Shown here: positions 1 through 12,800 of the stretch, in pieces
Layout of the letters: every line of letters begins with the position of its first letter
Numbering within the stretch: the first letter of the stretch is position 1
Made by a program: the position numbers and the translations under genes
NCBI RefSeq assembly: GCF_026151205.1
Contig: NC_087073.1
Location: 12,121,578 to 12,185,577 of the forward strand
Direction of reading: 5' to 3'
Length of the DNA: 64,000 nt
Source of the DNA: Bolinopsis microptera
Taxonomy: Eukaryota > Ctenophora > Tentaculata > Lobata > Bolinopsidae
Notes under the pieces: generated by a model
Told to the model about the DNA's origin: nothing
What the model saw: the letters and a program-made list of their open reading frames with translations, nothing else
Database searches by the model: none

Positions 1-609
1 AATAATAAAACTACCATTCACTACAATGTAAGACAGTCGGATTTTATTTCTATTCCACTTAAATTAATAAATTCGTCGGATATCATACAAATTTCTTTTA
101 ACACTTAAAACTAAACCAATGAGTACAAAATCGAACCCATTTTCATACTTTAAGACGGCTTCAAAATGACAAGAATGATTCCTATTTCATGAGGTAAGAT
201 AAAAATGTATGATGAAAATCTTTATGATTTTCACAATTTCTCCTTGTTTCTCAGCCCTATTCCCCTTAATCGATACAAAATGTTGAGTAGTAGCAAACAC
301 AATAAGTTTAATAATATAACATCACAAACTCATGTAATAACGAAAACAGTGCTAACAAAATATCATTTGATATTATATCTCGCAGCCTTCTTGGCTGTTA
401 TTTACATTCTAGTTCCGCTGCCTATCATTTCAGTTCTGTATCTCACAATCTTACATTGTTTGCTACAAATGTGTGGCAGGTAATGGTTGTGGGCCAGGTT
501 AACATAACAAACCATTAGCGCACACAGTAATGGAGTAACGGCCGGTTGTATCTTCTAGTAACAGTCATTCAGTTTGCATTAGTTCAATAAACACCACGTA
601 AAATATATT
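1..609. other. 3' flank / presumed 3' UTR of liprin-beta
   Basis: No coding segment is recognised here. It lies just downstream of the liprin-beta stop codon (TGA at 612-610, minus strand). On the minus strand an AATAAA hexamer is present at 48-43, a plausible polyadenylation signal about 560 bases past the stop. A 92-codon plus-strand frame at 205-483 has a hydrophobic tail but no family resemblance and is not called. Confidence 0.35.
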
Positions 610-821
610 TCAAGCGTATATTTCTGGATCAAACTTAATAGATAGAGTATCCGGATCAGGTTTGCAGTGAGAACCAGGTTCCGCCGCTTTGAACGCCTTC
701 AAACTGTGGTCCGGCGTTTCTGATCGGTTGGGAGTGAAGGCTCTGGACAGACTGTCTTTAAACTTGCCTGATTTAGGTTTGGTCTGAGTTGTCTGTCGTC
801 TGCTTCCTCCGCTTTTTAGTA
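610..821 (-). CDS. PPFIBP: Liprin-beta exon 13 (C-terminal tail)
   Basis: Two bases complete the split Val codon, then about 69 codons to TGA at 612-610. The tail is basic and Ser/Lys/Pro-rich (SGGSRRQTTQTKPKSGKFKD) and ends DTLSIKFDPEIYA. It is shorter than the vertebrate tail and has no clear alignment to it. It is called because it is the next in-phase open segment with a good acceptor (gtttcag). Confidence 0.72.
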
Positions 822-3800
822 CTGAAACATACGCTTAGATAAGTAAAGGTTTGTTACTATAATTAAGTTATAATTAAAATAATGCCAGTAAAATGAGTAG
901 AGCTGTTTGATATACCACCCATCCTATCTATCCACACATTTAGTGTAGTTACTATTGCAGGATGTACCAAGTTACAGTTTGTAATTGTATTATTGTAAAT
1001 TGACATGGTAATACGTCAGTGCAGCTAATATTATAAACGAAGTGTCTAGTGAATGTAGGGTAACATGTGCTCTGTAGTTCTCAAGTAGGGCTACTGGGCA
1101 TCAGTTTCATTTTAAATTAATGGCGACTGGCGGCGATCCACTAATTACCACTCATGTTTAAATTACAAATGTCAAAAATGTTGTCAACAAATAGCTAAAC
1201 AGATAAAATTAAAGTCGGCTCTGAGCAAAGTTTCATGGTGAAACAATGTCAATACATGACTAAAGATGAAAGTCACGTGACTAAAAGTGTAGTGAAACTG
1301 AAAGTCACGTGTCTGATAGTGAAACAGAAAGTCAGGCACTGACCTGCTATCTCCTGTTCCATGTGTCTCCTCAGAACCTTCCTCTGAACAGGAATAAGCA
1401 GGGCGCTTGCCAGCACGTCCACATTAAACTCTTTATCCTGTGTGATAACAGCACCGTGGATACCGCTGTACGACAACTTGTTGGCGTGTTCTTTGAGGTC
1501 TATGGAGATCAGCCACTCAGCACAGCGTCCGGTGGTCCAGACCTGAAATTAGCAGGCTGTTAGTTGCACTGCTCATTCAACTTGAGGGGAAGTTGGAGAT
1601 TACTTTTCTGAAGAATATAAGAATGAAGTCCTACAGTAGGAATACAGTAGGACTCCGACTTCTTGTAAATTATAAAACCTTTTACCACAGACAATATGAG
1701 CATAAAGTCCTACTTTTACTACAGACGAGAGTGCTGTACTGCGTACAAGAGTACGGTTGTCAAGTACACTATTGTTGGAACCAAATTTCATATGTAAAAC
1801 CACTGTGGAGAAGCCAAGTGATCTGCTAATTCAAACAAATTTGGGGAGTATATTATGGTTATAGGATGACAGAACTGCAAATGAACCACTACACGATTCA
1901 GATTATAAAGGATCAGCTGGGTGGCATGACCCAGCGTGATTATTACTGGTTTTAATATCTTAAAACTACACTGGAGTGACCCAGTACTCCATTCTAAGAT
2001 ACGCTATATTACAGTAATGAGTGTGACATCACAACTCAATTCCCAGTGGAATATTATCGAGATACTAACGGAGACTACTACTACATGACACACGTTGTTT
2101 TGTGATAGTCTGCGTATACGTAAGAGAGGATATCATACGTGATAAGAGAGCTCATTTGCACTTCCACATCCACCTTATATATTGAGAGCTAGTGAAACTA
2201 GCGGGCAGCTTTGAATGGGGACTTGCCACCCCAGGGCAACAAAATCTTGTAAGATCAAGATTCAAGAGTAAGATAGGATCCTCAACAGGGGTGATCATAA
2301 AAATATGGTTCGGCAAGGAGCTTCTAGTTTACTAAATGTGCTAATACGATAATATGGGTTTTGTCATACTTTGTAGCAGAGCAATAAATTAAGATTGATT
2401 GGTGGACACGTACACGCTACAGACAGGTGTTTATTAACATGTAGTCAACATCATGTGCAGCAATTGACAGTCCCAGTAAAAGTTGTGAGAGATAGCGGCA
2501 TTGATTGTGTTTGACAAGTATCTTGTGTCAAGTATATCATCTAAAATAGCCAACATTTTAAATATCAAGCTCGCAGTTTTTTAAATATCAGGCTATGTTT
2601 ACGGCAGCATCAGTTTTTGAGCGCAACTGTGAAACAACAAATTCTAATATCTAAATCACTAAAAGCAATCTCCCGGGATCACAACTGAATATTCTCCTCA
2701 TAAAATTTTTCAATATTTTCCTCAGAACTCACCTCAACATCTCTATCAATATTCTGACACCCAGCCCTCTTAACAGTCAACTTCTCCAGATCGTACGAAT
2801 ATTTAGCCAGCAGCTCGATCCCCAATGATATGGATGTCTGGTGGGATCTGTCAACTATGTTGAGGTGACGTTCTATGTCCTTCCTGGTTAGGGAGTTGAG
2901 TACTCTACCGTCCACTAAGTTCTCTCTGAAGGTACCCTGGTGGAGTTTAAGAAGTTAGTTTTTTAGAATAAAGACTGAGATTGAGATAGTGAGATGTATG
3001 CGAGCAGATGGTTTTGGGTTATCCTTTCCTAATTTATCTGCAGTTTGTTACTTTGTTACAGTTTTATTTAGAACCGTTCTCATGTGAGAGACCACCATCG
3101 CGCCGTTGACTGATTATTACCTTAATTTATTTATTAACGAAGAATTATTTATTGCCCAGCCCTCCTAAGATTAGATTAAAGTTATATAACAAAAGATTGG
3201 ATATCACCGCAATATACACTATTGTATTATTAAACAATGGCCGTTCTGTAGCAGGTGATCTTGATTTGTCAGCAAAGGCAAATCATCCTCAAGTCTCAGG
3301 CCTTGTTTGAAGCTCATTCATCAGTCACCCTAGCTTGTGAGGATCACAGCTTCTCCATATTGCCGCAAGATATAATACCGGCCGATCAGTCATGGGTTAT
3401 GATTAAGCAAGCAAGCATAATGTTATAAATCCTAAACAGGACCGCCATGCCAGTAGAAAGTACTGATTGCAGATCTGTATTATGGCCGGATATAATAAGG
3501 TGGTGTCATTCAATCAGAGAATTGGCTATTCTTCCCTGTCCTACTCGGCACATGACACGAACCTTTGTCAAACCCACCCACCCATAACCGGTTGAACGAT
3601 TCAAAAGTATTTGATTGGAATTTGAAGGTCCTGGATGATCAGGTTAATGATATGCACGACATGGAGCTAGTTCTGAAGTTAGACAACCCTCCAGGTCTGA
3701 CACCTGTGTCTTTATATAGGCTGTATAAAGTCTAACTAGTGGTATAACTGGACAGTGTGCTCAGTACTCAGTTAACTGTGTTCTGCTACTACTACTAGTT

Positions 3801-6800
3801 CAGTGTACTGCTCCTTTCATATTCAGATCATATGACAATAGGGCGTGATCAATTACAGGGAACTCTCCTGCAGGGCTAGGTGTGGTGCAGGGTTAGGTGT
3901 GGTGTATTTAATGCTTATTAACTATGGTAATTGGGAGAGAGTAGCCAAAGCAGCACTAATCACCCGGTACTAGCTGTTCTGTAAACTTAGGATTCCGACG
4001 AACAACTTGATTGATTTGGGCAGGTCACCTTAACCGGAAGAATAACACAAAGACGGTTTATAATATTTAAACAAATATTATTGAGCTCATACTGTGTCAA
4101 AGCTCCCTCTTTTCCCCCGTGTCTGCAGCTAATTAAAGTGTGAAATAAGTGAATCCTCCTTGAGAAGTATGTGACAATACCGTGACATCTGCTCCCTGAG
4201 TGAGCTCTGTGACACAGAGAACTGTGAAACACGTGTCACGTGATGCCCATATAAGGAGAACCGTCAGTGCACCACTCGGGGAACTTGTGCTCAAACGGGA
4301 GATGGAGCCTCGCTGTCCATGCCACCGTCTAGCTCGGGACCAGGTCACCGCCTGGTACAAGCCAACTGGCGTAGGCAGGCTTTGAGAGCTGTTAAATTCG
4401 ACCCTATCTGTCAACGTAACCAGCGGAGCGGATACCTTGTTTCATTAATCTAAACCAGCTCTCCGGGGATTTGTGTGCTTGTTACAATGTCACGTGGTCT
4501 GTATAAGGTCACGTGGGCTCGATCTGAACAAGTGTTTGTTTTACAGAGTGAGAGAGTGCTGAGCTAGATAGATAACCTAATGATGGTTGTGATGATCCGT
4601 TGGAGAGAGTGCTGCTAAGCTCCCTGATTGAGATGCTAACGTGACCGAGAAACCAGCTTGCGAAATTCCAGCAGTGCAGACCACGGAATTTGATTCTATT
4701 TAGGGACTTTTCTGCCAGAACAATGGGAATTGTTATCACTGCGGGTCTTATTATTATATCTCAGTATTATTCAAAATAATATTGTGGCTAAAATAATATC
4801 GTGTTTAGATAAGTACATGATAAGTGCAGGTGAGCACTAAGCAGAACCACCATCTGGTAATATCCATGTTCGTGGTGTAATTTGATAAGTGTCTGACAAG
4901 TGTCAGCTACCAATTAGCTAATTACTTAAGAGAGGAGACCCTCATTTCTACACGGATCTTCAATAAGGGATAAACATGGCCAGGAGATGAGGACAGCTGC
5001 TAATTTGACACGATCCTGCGACAAGATAGCTAGGTCTACATGTGAAAGAGATAGTTTGTGATACTGCGAGGGTCACGTGGTGCTGCAGATGTGTGTCGCC
5101 CTACTGCCCTCAGCAGCAGGGGTGGCACAAACTGTGTTAGTCCCGTCACACGTACTTTCCAAACAACTAAAAGTGCTTAAGTCGGCAACATTTTCTTTTG
5201 TAACAAGTTTTTAATGTAGTTTTTAAAAGGTTGATTAATCAAGTTTTTAAAAGGTTGATTGAATATTTGTAAAACTAGGTTAGCCGTCAAGAGGCGGACG
5301 GCGAGTCTATGATTACAGACTTGTCGCTTCAATATACTTCAACAGACTTGACAAAATTTTAAATTATTATTCAAAATACCTGACTGTAAAAACTATTAAG
5401 AGAAAGTGCCGGTTCAGGTTAATTACAGTACTCTACAGAGTCAACAAACCTTGTACTGGTTGAGTCCAATGCTTGGTAACCACTCGTTAACGACCCACCA
5501 GTGGTCGAGCTTAGCAAGGCAGGGGTAGGTCACTGAGTCCGTCTGGCGCACGTCCTCCAGCGCGAGGCGCAGTTTCCGCTTGTGCAGCGGGTTGATCATG
5601 CTGAACCCTGTCTGTATATCGTTATCTGACAGTGAGAGTAGAACCTGAAATTGAGAGATTAGAACTTTATTAGAAGTTGCCAGACGAGGTGGGAATTAAG
5701 GGGTGAACTGGCCCACATCTAGTGGCTCCTGGCTCCTGAGTTATGGTCCATGTAAGACATGGCACAGAAAACGGCTAGCCACCAGAGCGCCACATTTGAG
5801 GTATTTCTGATGTAGAGTCCTGTTCTCATAATCTAGTACATTTAAAGGGATATATATAATACTTCTCAGTGAGTAATTTGAAACACAGACTTCAGAAGAC
5901 GTGTTATCAGGGGTTTTGTGAAGCTAATTTCTTATCAGGCATATGTAATGATGTGAAAATTCGACGAATCATGAGGGTCTGCTTTCAGCATACTCAGAAA
6001 CATTGTGAGTTACGTGTTTCAGAGGGACGCGACTGGGGAAGGTTGGCAATAATCGTAGACGTTAGTTCACTTGAAATACTCAAATCATCATAGTCAGACA
6101 TTGATGGATTAATTTTCAATCATTGCATGGTTGTGAAGATAAGGAGATGATCATGCTCGCGTTACCTCTAATTCTGCCCTGAACTTCAGATATCCGAAGA
6201 TTTCTCGGTGACTTAGATTCTAGTGAAAGTCGAAGAGTTAAGTTAAAGTCGGTTAATTAGAGTTAAGTGAAAGTCAAAGTGTCAAAGAATGTGTTTAAAC
6301 CTTTAGAATATTGTAAACCTTTCGCAAACCTCTGAAGGTTAACTTTAGCCCTTGACTCATCGTGCCGACTAGTTGATCATTGGGGGAGGGGGGGGGGCCT
6401 GGGCCACTAACCAAGACGCTACATATTTCTTTCTGCGCCAAAATAATGTCCTCACGTTCCCCAATTCAACAAGTTTGTTAATGATCCAAGGGGAGGGTAA
6501 AGTACGCTCAACTTTAAACCAACTTTCAAGAAGCTATGCCGTATATAGTAAGCAGCTCAGTAGCAATGATGAGTGGCCAAATTAACGCCATCAAAATTAT
6601 TGAAGAAGAACAAGTCAATATCAAAGTAAGTGGTTTAGTTTTGGTTGCCATGTTGACGGAACGTTCGTGATCCTTTGTTTGTTGACACGTCAACAACGTT
6701 TGCGCTATTTTATGTGGGGTGGGTCGTGGTGTTGTTGTCGGTCTTAATGTCAAAACATTTCTCAAATAGTGCGGTATCTGGTCGCTGCAGCTGTGGTGCC

Positions 6801-9800
6801 CAAAAGTCAAGTGCTGTTAAGCACGCACCGCGGCGGATTATTCATCACCATTAGCTGCCGCACGTCTCAGTCAAGTTATTTATAGAGCCACCACGTGGTA
6901 TTTGTCGTGGCTACAAGATGCTTATTTTATCACATTTTTATTGTCACACCGGGACACATGACATCTTCACATTTACTGACGGTAATGAAATACAACAGAT
7001 TGGTTGTATCCTAACGATAGAGGTCTGGAACCTGTCTGGAACCTTAATATTAAAGGTATGTGCCACAGAGCGGATCATCAAGAGCATTGGCACGTGGTTC
7101 TCTTACTACTAAATTGAAACCCAGAACTCAGGAGTCGAATTTTAATGATTCCGTTCTCAAAATTAAGAAATTTACCGTTACTATTTAAAGAATCGTGTAC
7201 AGCTGATGGCTAAATCAGAGGGTTGAAAATTGAACAGGTAGCATTGATTTATTATTTGATATGTATTAAGTAAGATGAGAAAGACTCTCATACAATCCTC
7301 CGAGGTATGTTTAATGTTTATTGTTATGCGGAGGAGGTTTATTAGAATATTAAACTCCGGGCAGTGAGAATGTGATTAGATTTTTACATGTTCAACAACT
7401 TTAACAAACATTTCAACAACGCGAGATATATTAAATAACTTGATATAATGAATAATAAGACGGTAGGTATGTACTCCAGAATGAAACCAGTACATGGATT
7501 TGTGATCATGGAAATTGGACACCAATTGTTTTTGCACAGATGTCAATTTAGGTACCACACCTGCCAAAGTAGACCGCGGTAAACAAATTTAGGAGGACAA
7601 TTTTTGGTCCGTAACTGATTAATCAAATCACTAGGTAACCATCGAGATTTGAGTAATCTTAGTGCCAATTCTTTTCGATAATAAATCTACTGATTCTTTA
7701 GTAAAAGACTCTTCCGAACAGACTCTATGAGGTATTGAAGCTCAAGGACAGTGTTGTGGCCATGCTCTCCTTATATGGACATCACGTGGCCATGCTCTGA
7801 CAAACACTCATCCCTCAAAGAATACCTCAATTATATTGTAGTCGTCAAAGGTCATTTTATAATGTACAGTAAAACAGGATACGTATATACAAAGAGCACC
7901 CTTTTAATGACACAGTATGTCTTTGGCCAGGAGGTGACCGGGACATGATTTCAGGCCTGACCGGGACCGGGACCGGGACCGGGACCGGGATACAAAATGT
8001 GACTTGACCGGGACCGGGATGGCTCAAAATTGCCAATCCCGGTACCGGGATTCCCGGTACCGGAAATTCCGGTCGATTACTGGTTAATTCATGATCATAA
8101 TTTATTACTCAATAAACTTGTTTAGCAATTTTTAACATTGTTTTATTTGGCTCAGAGGATGTTTAAAGATGAAATTCACAATGAATGAAAAGAAAAACTT
8201 AAAATCACAGTGAATGAAATTATGTAAAAGATCCCGGTCAAAATCCCGGCAAATTTGAGTGATTGACCGGGACCAAGAATCCTGAATTAACCGGGACCGG
8301 GACCGGGATCATAACTTCATAAATCAGCATTTGACCGGGACCGGGACCGGGATAGCTCAAAATTGCCAATCCCGCTACCGGGATTCCCGGAACCGGGAAT
8401 CCCGGTCACCTCCTGTCTTTGGCCTTGTATCTTTGATAAGTGGAGTCTACCTCATCGTGCGATAACATGAACCAACACGTGACACTTATAGTGAACCAAC
8501 ACGTGACACTTATAGTGAACAGTCACGTGACAATATAGTGAACCACATAACAAGTATCAGACACACGCCGCATGTTTCAATCATGTAGAAGTGTGATGAT
8601 CACACAGCAGTGTGAATGAGGTAGACTCTGAGGTAATTTATTGATTTGTGGTTGAACCGAACCTTAAGACTTTAGCACTGTAGTGTTAGATTAATAAATT
8701 TGTTACTTAATATTAGAAAGGATTTTATTACTTTTAAATGTAAAACATCCACATACTGATACTGATAAATTTAATAATATTTAAAATTCTATGATCTTAA
8801 TCACATACAGGGGAGAAGGTAGAGAGATGAATGGGGGCTCACGGGCTAATAAAGGAATCTTAATTTGGGGAAACAGGCTGACAGACAACTGGGCCCCCTG
8901 TGTGGGACCCAGAATTACAGGTAGCTAAGTTATCTCTAATGATACCAGAACATGTATCCAGTTGCTTAGATATTGAACTCTAAATACCCAATTCTGGTCC
9001 TCATGGTATTCTAAGCTTACATAATAGTACATAAGACAATAATCATGTATAAGACGGACACTGGACATATGATCTGAATGTTTGTAAACATCAATAATTG
9101 ATATCATAAACTATGTATGAATACATAGTTTATGATATATCAATTATTGATCTTACTGCATATTCAGCAACCTTTTGTTTTTTGTCAGCCCTTTGTTTTA
9201 TTGACTTTCCTAGTAGATTGGACTTCTAATTCTGCCCTCACCCCAATGAAAATTGCTAGCTACGAGCCTACTGACATGACATTAACTAACTAAACTAAAT
9301 TAACTAAACTAAACTAAACTAAATTAACTAAACTAAACTAAACTAAACTAAACTAAACTAAACTAAACTAAACTAACTTAACTAACTTAACTAACTTAAC
9401 TAACTTAACTAACTTAACTAACTTAACTAACTTAACTAACTTAACTAACTTAACTAACTTAACTAACTTAACTAACTTAACTAACTTAACTAACTTAACT
9501 AACTTAACTAACTTAACTAACTTAACTAACTTAACTAACTTAACTAACTTAACTAACTTAACTAACTTAACTAACTTAACTAACTTAACTAACTTAACTA
9601 ACTTAACTAACTTAACTAACTTAACTAACTTAACTAACTTAACTAACTTAACTAACTTAACTAACTTAACTAACTTAACTAACTTAACAGCCGTTCAACC
9701 AAGTTTACTCTTATTAGCAAGGACACATCTATGACTCTATAAATCATTACAGTATAAGGTGGTGATGATCTCTCCGTCTAACGTCTGAAAACATTCTCAA

Positions 9801-12800
9801 ATGTACCAGCAAGCATCTACGGAATGTGAAATACACTCAAAATTCTCTACACAAAAAATCTCTCACCTTGCCGCTCTTGACGTTTTCGCTGCAGGCTTTG
9901 CTGTACATTGGCATCTGAACCACCAGCTCCAGCCACGCTACTACTGCTTCACTCTTCCATCTAACCATCGGTACCTGAGGAAAGAAGTAGGTGAACGTTA
10001 AAGTGAACGTTAAAGTGAACGTTGGCGTGGCCTATATGTTGGCGAGAACGTTTGCGTGGCCCTAACCTTGAAAGTAAATTTATTCTTGAGGAGGGCTGGA
10101 AAATATTTTTGCGGTTTGGCACATCCATGTTTTACCTAACCTTCAAAATATTTGGAGGGGAAATGTGTCAATTTAAAGTATGTAATGGGCAATGTGACAA
10201 ATCAACCCTTGTGGAGAAGGGCTCTCCCTAAAAACAAACCATAATTATTCGAGAGAAAGAATGAAAATTTGGAAAATCACGGAACCGATTTAATTCGATT
10301 GGGTAATTCAATTTTTAGAAGTGCGCAGGATACCATGATATTTTGAAATTTGTGCTTTAGCTTTATTGATATGAAAACTGAAAAGTACGTGATATAATGT
10401 ACGTACACGATAATATTTTTATAAAAAATATCTACATAAAGTTTAAAATTAAATCATCGGGCTTAATATAAGACTAAGAACGTTCAATCTATTCTTAACT
10501 CATCAAATAAACTTTCAAACTCATACCGAATTTTTGCATATTTTAAGCAGTGCACAGTTAAACGTTATCGAATCTAGAATTCTATCAAGTTCTAATCTAG
10601 TTTCTACCGAGAAACCGTACAAATTTCATTAGGGAGCGGTTGTAGATAAATCTAAATCTCGTATATTTTGACGCACATATATAATGTTGACAGGTCACAG
10701 GTATATAATCTGAGATACTGCTCAGCCTTGAGTTATCAAAGATGAACCTTCCTTATACTCAAGAAACAGCACCTGTTCGTCTCAAATTGTATTCAATTTT
10801 CGGAGAATTCCTCGTGTGCTCTTACACACGCAGCAGCTGGGCCGGCGGATTACAGCAGAAAGTTTGTACCTTCTAGACTATTCGTCTATTCTCAAATTTC
10901 ACACCATCACAAAATACCCAGGGCAGTGAGACATGGGGCACTATCATATAGCAATAAACAACTAATAACGTGGTTATAAACTTAAAAACTACCCGGATAC
11001 TAACTAACCTCTGATAAGGAATCGAGAAGTTTCCGTTTTTCCCTCTCGGAATCCTCAGTAAACAACCCGAACTGAATCCTAGGCTTCCTCTTCTTGGGGT
11101 TAGCTGCAGCGGCTTCCTCGCTCCCAAACGAGTCTGTGTCGGAGTCGTGGTGCCGGCGCAAGGTTAGTAAGCGAGAGAGACCGGAGCCTTTACTGCCCAT
11201 AGAGGACTTACTCCGAAGACTGCTCGATCTGGACATGGTCCGGGAGCGCAGTGAGTCGAGATCCAGGGACTGTGAGTTACACAAACACTCCTGCAGTGTT
11301 TACAATCAAATTCTGAACATTGCATCTTTCTTTTCCTTTTAAACATTCGCTTTTTGTTCTTTACATTAGTCAGAAATTTCAAGCATCGAGTTTTATGATT
11401 AAGCATATTAAAGTATTACATCAATTCGATTAATGTTATAAATAGAACCACCAACACTTCTTCTTAAATTAAACACTCAACACTTAAAAAAGTTTTAACA
11501 GACCCTGAGAAAAGACTAACCTGAGAAAACCTCTCGTGTTCATCCTGGAGTGATTTTATCGCACTGTCCCGGAATTTAACCTCTTGTTGTAGACTTTCGC
11601 ACCTGCAATTGATAAGCACTCAAACTTACTGCTCAACATTTCTTACATATTATCTGGATATGATATCAGATCATGCCGTAATAATTGGTCGAGTAAACAG
11701 ACTGGATCATTGTGAGTATGACGATTTCAAAGGCGGGGTGGTAAGAAATTTGAGATATTTAACGTGAGGGCCAACTTTTTAAAGTGACACAATATGTGAT
11801 CCTAATCGTTATTCATACCAAGCCTCCTGTTAAACGAACCTCGTGTGGGTCTCAAACAGTTTAGGACTGATATGAATTGGGTTCTAATGTGTTAAAACCA
11901 AATTGAGATGTGTTTTATTTTTGGAGTGACCTCCAAATTTGAGGTATGTTGTTTTGGAGTAGTCTCCAAATTGTGTGCTAAACAGTAACATGAAGGGTCT
12001 GTGTAAATGGAATGTGTAAAATGGGTGTAGCACACTTCAGCGCACGCTCCATTTCCTACTCTCAGTAAGTTTGGTCTTTGGACCTCAAACACACAGCGGT
12101 TCAGTCATTGTAAGCGAAAAGAATGGGTCTCTACATTGCTGATTGGAGGGATATGATCACGTGATTTTAGACCTGCTTTCTGATTGGTTACGTGCTCTTT
12201 TCAACCCTTTACCCGTTGGGGTGCCCAGAATAGAAGTGCATTGTGTTCCGTACAATGTGAGGTCCCGGAAGTGGAATTGTTTACAAGGTGTCCAGGGTTG
12301 AAGTTTGCAGGTAGCAGAAAAAACAAGCTGTGAGGAGTGCCCACACCCGGCCCTGGAAACTACCCTACACGTCATCAGAGTGACGTCATCTCAATCTTAC
12401 ATTTAACATATTAAACGTCATCGATAAAACAGTCACACACAACACTCATCTGGAACACGGGAAGTTAATTAGGATGATGAAATTGACTTTCGGTCCAGAA
12501 ATTAGTGGAGCAGTTAATGACCAGAACATGTGCATGGTATGATTATGAAGCCATAGATCGGCTAAACCGTGTAATTATTTTTTAAATGTGTAACCTCGAG
12601 TAATTCTGAAGATTACGGAGTTTAAATTTTTAAACACCTGAGATTACAGTATCAGCAATTGATAATGCTGCAACTTTATTTATTTCTAGGTTTTCTACCC
12701 GTTAATAAATAAGTATTAAGTAAGTATCTTGTCGTCATCTCTACTCACTCATCCAAATAAGCAATAAGTATGATAATCTAACTGCAATCAGGTCTGTCAG

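Larger units (their letters stand above)
822..5449. other. Introns 10-12 of liprin-beta (non-exonic parts of 822-5449)
   Basis: Apart from the two exons listed inside this span, I see no coding sequence. The 2.5-kb intron at 2937-5449 holds several CACGTG E-box hexamers (around 4237, 4499, 4510, 5076) and the E-box plus CArG motif listed separately. A short direct repeat of TTTTTAAAAGGTTGATT occurs at about 5220-5265. Confidence 0.5.
5645..9866. other. Intron 9 of liprin-beta (4.2 kb)
   Basis: No exon is recognised. It contains a run of G residues at 6383-6398, the second E-box/CArG motif, a 488-bp hAT-like element, a three-copy CACGTG tandem repeat, a 28-bp-arm hairpin and the 9-bp satellite, each listed separately. 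Confidence 0.5.

Noticed and set aside
205-483. 92-codon plus-strand frame with a hydrophobic C-terminus
   Set aside because: No family resemblance and no splice partners. It lies in the presumed 3' UTR of liprin-beta on the other strand.
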